Positions 61,330-64,000 of a stretch of 64,000 nucleotides of DNA are shown one piece after another. Under the pieces are notes generated by a model. It was not told where the DNA came from. It saw only the letters and a list, made by a program, of their open reading frames with translations, and searched no databases. Within the stretch, counting starts at the first letter, position 1; the number at the start of each line of letters is the position of its first letter. The DNA comes from Amaranthus tricolor (taxonomy: Eukaryota > Streptophyta > Magnoliopsida > Caryophyllales > Amaranthaceae). Position numbers and translations under genes: made by a program. The stretch is taken from NCBI RefSeq assembly GCF_026212465.1, contig NC_080047.1, positions 34,026,007 through 34,090,006 of the forward strand, written 5' to 3'.

Positions 61330-62370
61330 GAAAACTGGGAAGTCGATAAGTCGGGGAAAACATACTTTTTAAGTGTTTAGTGATGACCGTGAAGTCTATT
61401 AGTCGGACCATGGTTGAAAGGGTGTGTTGCGAAATTTTTCTAAGTGTTAACTCTTGAATATAGCTGGAAGGTCGAAAAGTCGGACCCCCAATTAGAGAGG
61501 AACGTCATAAATATGTTTGAATGTCAAAGCCATCCAACCTGTGGGTCGACAAGTTAGACCCCCAGGGAGGGAGGAGCAGATAATTATTCAAGTCCTTTAG
61601 CTCTCGAATATGTCCGGAGAGTCGACAAGTCGGACCCTAAACTGAACCTCCAGAAAGGAAAATCATTTTAAGTATAGAGATTACCCATTCTTCCGTCCGA
61701 CTTATGGACACGGCGGGTAAAATGTGATGGAAGGAAATATAAAAATATCTCAAGGGAGAAGGAAATCCGTGTGATCGATAAGTCGGACTCCTTGGTGCAC
61801 CCAGTCATAATATAAAGAGAAGTCCCATATTTCTGTATGATTAAAGACACGGGTCTGCGAGCTGGTTCCTCGTCATAAAAGAGGAGGGGTGAAAAGTAAA
61901 GTGGCTGATTCCCATATTTATCCGTGTGGTCGATAAGTCGGACCCCCAAATGACCCTAATCCAAGTAAAAAATTCTAAGTATAGAACCTCTCATGTGTGT
62001 CCGTAGGATTGAAGATGCGAGTTATGGGGCTCATTCCGTATCATGCTGGAATAAAGAGGGCTGCTTGGACCAAGTACTGAATATTTTTAAAGATATCCGT
62101 GTGGTCGATAAGTCGGACCCCCAGGGGGTCCTTCTCTTTCTCAAAATATTCTAAGTATTAAAGAGGGATTCTCGTGCTGAACTTACGAGTGAAGATGCAA
62201 ACTATTAGTTCGCGGCATAGTTCAACCATAGGGGTAAAAATATCTTGAGAAGAATGCAATGCCGCGTCATTACTAGGAATCTGATTCGTAAAAACCCTTG
62301 GCGTTACGCGGCATCGGTTCAAAACAGACAGTTGATTTAGTCCGCATAGTCGATAAGTCGGACCCTCCTT
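61330..62370. repeat. Right array of GTCGATAAGTCGGACCCCC repeats
   Basis: About nine to ten copies at roughly 61,342, 61,398, 61,472, 61,547, 61,624, 61,774, 61,929, 62,105 and 62,349, plus one inverted copy near 61,698. Spacing is irregular (55-240 bp). Some copies keep the hairpin (62,105: GGACCCCC-AGGGGGTCC), others only the single-stranded core. Confidence 0.85.
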
Positions 62371-62754
62371 GGGTGTTTTGTTGAGAACCTGATTTCTGCG
62401 ATATCAGTGAAAGCAAAGGTCGAGACAAGATGTCGCGGAATCTAGATCCCACAGTCACTATTTCGCTGTTGTAATATAACGCGTCTGGGGCTACTCCGCG
62501 GCATACTTCAAGCCGCGGCTTCACATGCCCGTTTGGCCCATGTTCAATATGTTCTTACCTAACAAGCTTAAAAGGTCATATCCTTTTCATTATAACTCAG
62601 AATTCAGCGCAAGGACTGTCGATTCAAAGCTTGCAAACTCAATTTTTAAGATCCTTAAGGAGATTCGCCAGGGCACCTGTTTTTCCGCATAAAGGAGGAT
62701 GTTTCTAGTCATTGTGGTTCTCCCCTCACATCACCCTTCATGCGTGGGGCTAAA
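62371..62754. other. Element 3' untranslated end and polypurine tract
   Basis: Non-coding. GCGTGGGGCTAAA (62,742-62,754) sits directly before the LTR and is the likely, rather weak, polypurine tract. Confidence 0.5.
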
Positions 62755-63404
62755 TGTCATGGTACTGTTTTTTTTAATTAATTTATTTATTTATTAATTA
62801 AACATCATATTACTAAAATACCCCTTGACCTTTCCGGATTGACTTTGACTTTTGGTCAATGGGCTTTCTGCTGGACTTCCCATCTTCCTTGGAAGGCTCA
62901 TGGCATCTTACCTTCAGAATACTTAACTTCCCTGTCATCTATCTTCTTTGGCCATCCTCCTTTTTAGTTGAATAACTGTCCACCTCCCATTACTCCCACT
63001 ACTCCCATGATCTTCCACCTTTCCTCTCTGAAGTAACTTCCCCCTTCAATATTATAAATAGGGACAACCATCAGAGGGGAAGGGACATCTGAAACAGCTT
63101 TTCCTAGTATCCTTGCTTACACTACTTCCTCAAGCCTTCCCAACCACTAGCACTAGAACAAGCAATCTCAATCCCGACCTTCCTTCTTGCATTCCTTCTA
63201 CAATCTGTCATTCATTAATTTCCGATTTACGTTCTAACTTGAGCGTCGGAGGGGTTTTCCGGAAGATCACCCCCCGGACAAGGCTAACGTTATCTTGCAG
63301 GAATTCAGGTCACCTCCTATCATAAGTCGCTTCTCTTGATCACACTTCTACTTGTCTCCAGGTATTTCAAGCGTATCCCACTTCCTCGTTTCATCACCGA
63401 AACA
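62755..63404 (+). repeat. 3' LTR of the Tat element
   Basis: Same length as the 5' LTR, with about five differences seen by eye: one in the T-run near 62,776 and single changes near 63,032, 63,090, 63,221 and 63,263. Confidence 0.97.
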
Positions 63405-63598
63405 ATTATGAAATTATTAATGAAGAATTTGATAATGACTAAGTTCAGAAAGTCATTCTCAAACTCTTAATTTTACCTACTTTTAAAACAATGGTGAAAT
63501 TAATTCAAATTCAAAATTGATTTCATTGTTTTTTTTAAACATTAAATTTAAGTCAATTCTAAATTTCTAATTAAAATCATTGTTTTTAAAAAATTATT
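63405..63598. mobile_element. Right piece of the Tourist-like MITE split by the Tat element
   Basis: Continues the MITE begun at 50,758: ATTATGAAATTATTAATGAAGAA... follows the same path as 37,132 onward. The outer terminal repeat is decayed. Confidence 0.65.
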
Positions 63599-64000
63599 AA
63601 TGTCGTAAATTTATTTTTCAAAATGTATATTATGACTAGAATAAAATTTCATGATATTAGTTTATTTGTAAGAACTTAGAATATAATCTTATGATCCACT
63701 AACGATTTGATTTTATTGGATCCTACCTCTCGAATCGATCACGAATAAAAACTCCATCTCAATAAATTTAAAAGTAATTTGGCATCCAATTACTTTATAT
63801 GCGCCTCATTATTCGAAGGTTGAGTTCCACTTTGGCCTTTGGCCTTTGCATTATCCACACACTTAATAACAGAGAATATAATTGCATAACTCTATTGATA
63901 TGATAATTATTGAGAATATAATAGAGAATATCAATAATTATTTTAAATATTTTTCTGAATTCTCATAAATTTTGTACATAGTGTCGGAGCTTTGATCATT
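63599..64000. other. Intergenic sequence at the window end
   Basis: AT-rich. No gene or repeat recognised. Confidence 0.4.

Larger units (their letters stand above)
50809..63404 (+). mobile_element. Ty3/gypsy LTR retrotransposon, Tat lineage, 12.6 kb, nearly intact
   Basis: Two 650-bp LTRs, perfect 5-bp target duplication ATTAT (50,804-50,808 and 63,405-63,409), primer site, open gag-protease, open RT-RNase H-RNase H-integrase, repeat arrays, and an antisense gene before the 3' LTR. The second, archaeal-type RNase H, the absence of a chromodomain and the extra antisense gene are Tat-lineage traits. The LTRs differ at about five of 650 positions, so insertion was recent. Both sense frames are open, so this copy may still be capable of making its proteins. 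Confidence 0.97.

Overview
The window is nuclear DNA of a flowering plant, almost certainly a eudicot. It holds two intron-containing host genes with GT-AG splicing and typical plant domain architecture, set among plant-specific transposons: Ty3/gypsy Tekay and Tat lineages, Ty1/copia, CACTA, hAT, MULE, and Stowaway- and Tourist-like MITEs. SINE-like tails ending in GGTATGATGATG weakly suggest Caryophyllales; the species cannot be fixed from sequence alone. All boundaries, alignments and counts here were made by eye.

Left third (1-21,509) is nested transposons. A Tekay-type gypsy element (1-12,248, its 5' LTR cut by the window edge) has 2.19 kb LTRs, an iMet primer site, an acidic upstream ORF, gag and a decayed pol. 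A 1,430-bp non-autonomous hAT (5373-6802, 8-bp target duplication) sits between protease and reverse transcriptase. To the right lies a decayed CACTA element with a TNP2 pseudogene (12,475-16,146) and a second Transposase_24-like pseudogene (20,512-21,509). These two are separated by a 0.5-kb AAT microsatellite and a second hAT (16,743-19,406) that keeps an open but N-terminally deleted transposase. The two hATs share terminal sequences.

Middle (21,510-45,709) starts with a cluster of four Stowaway-like MITEs and a 239-bp tandem duplication. Next come two host genes, both on the + strand. The first encodes a probably plastid-targeted aldo/keto reductase (8 exons, 421 aa). Its two introns of more than 4 kb carry a copia remnant and several MITEs, and one intron uses a GC donor. 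The second encodes a PRAF protein with PH, RCC1-repeat, FYVE and BRX domains (9 exons, 1,147 aa).

Right third holds a decayed MULE (46,011-49,329) that seems to have split a Stowaway-like element. It also holds a young 12.6-kb Tat-lineage gypsy element (50,809-63,404) with 650-bp LTRs, a 5-bp duplication ATTAT, an open gag-protease, an open pol with two RNase H domains, and a spliced antisense gene with its own TATA box. That antisense gene is damaged by one frameshift and one stop. Blocks of a hairpin-forming repeat flank it on both sides. The Tat element itself landed inside a Tourist-like MITE whose intact relative lies at 37,087-37,324.

The host genes look functional (every junction keeps frame), and the mobile DNA falls in introns and intergenic space. 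Stop codons in the older elements are mostly explained by C-to-T or G-to-A change, as expected for methylated, silenced DNA.
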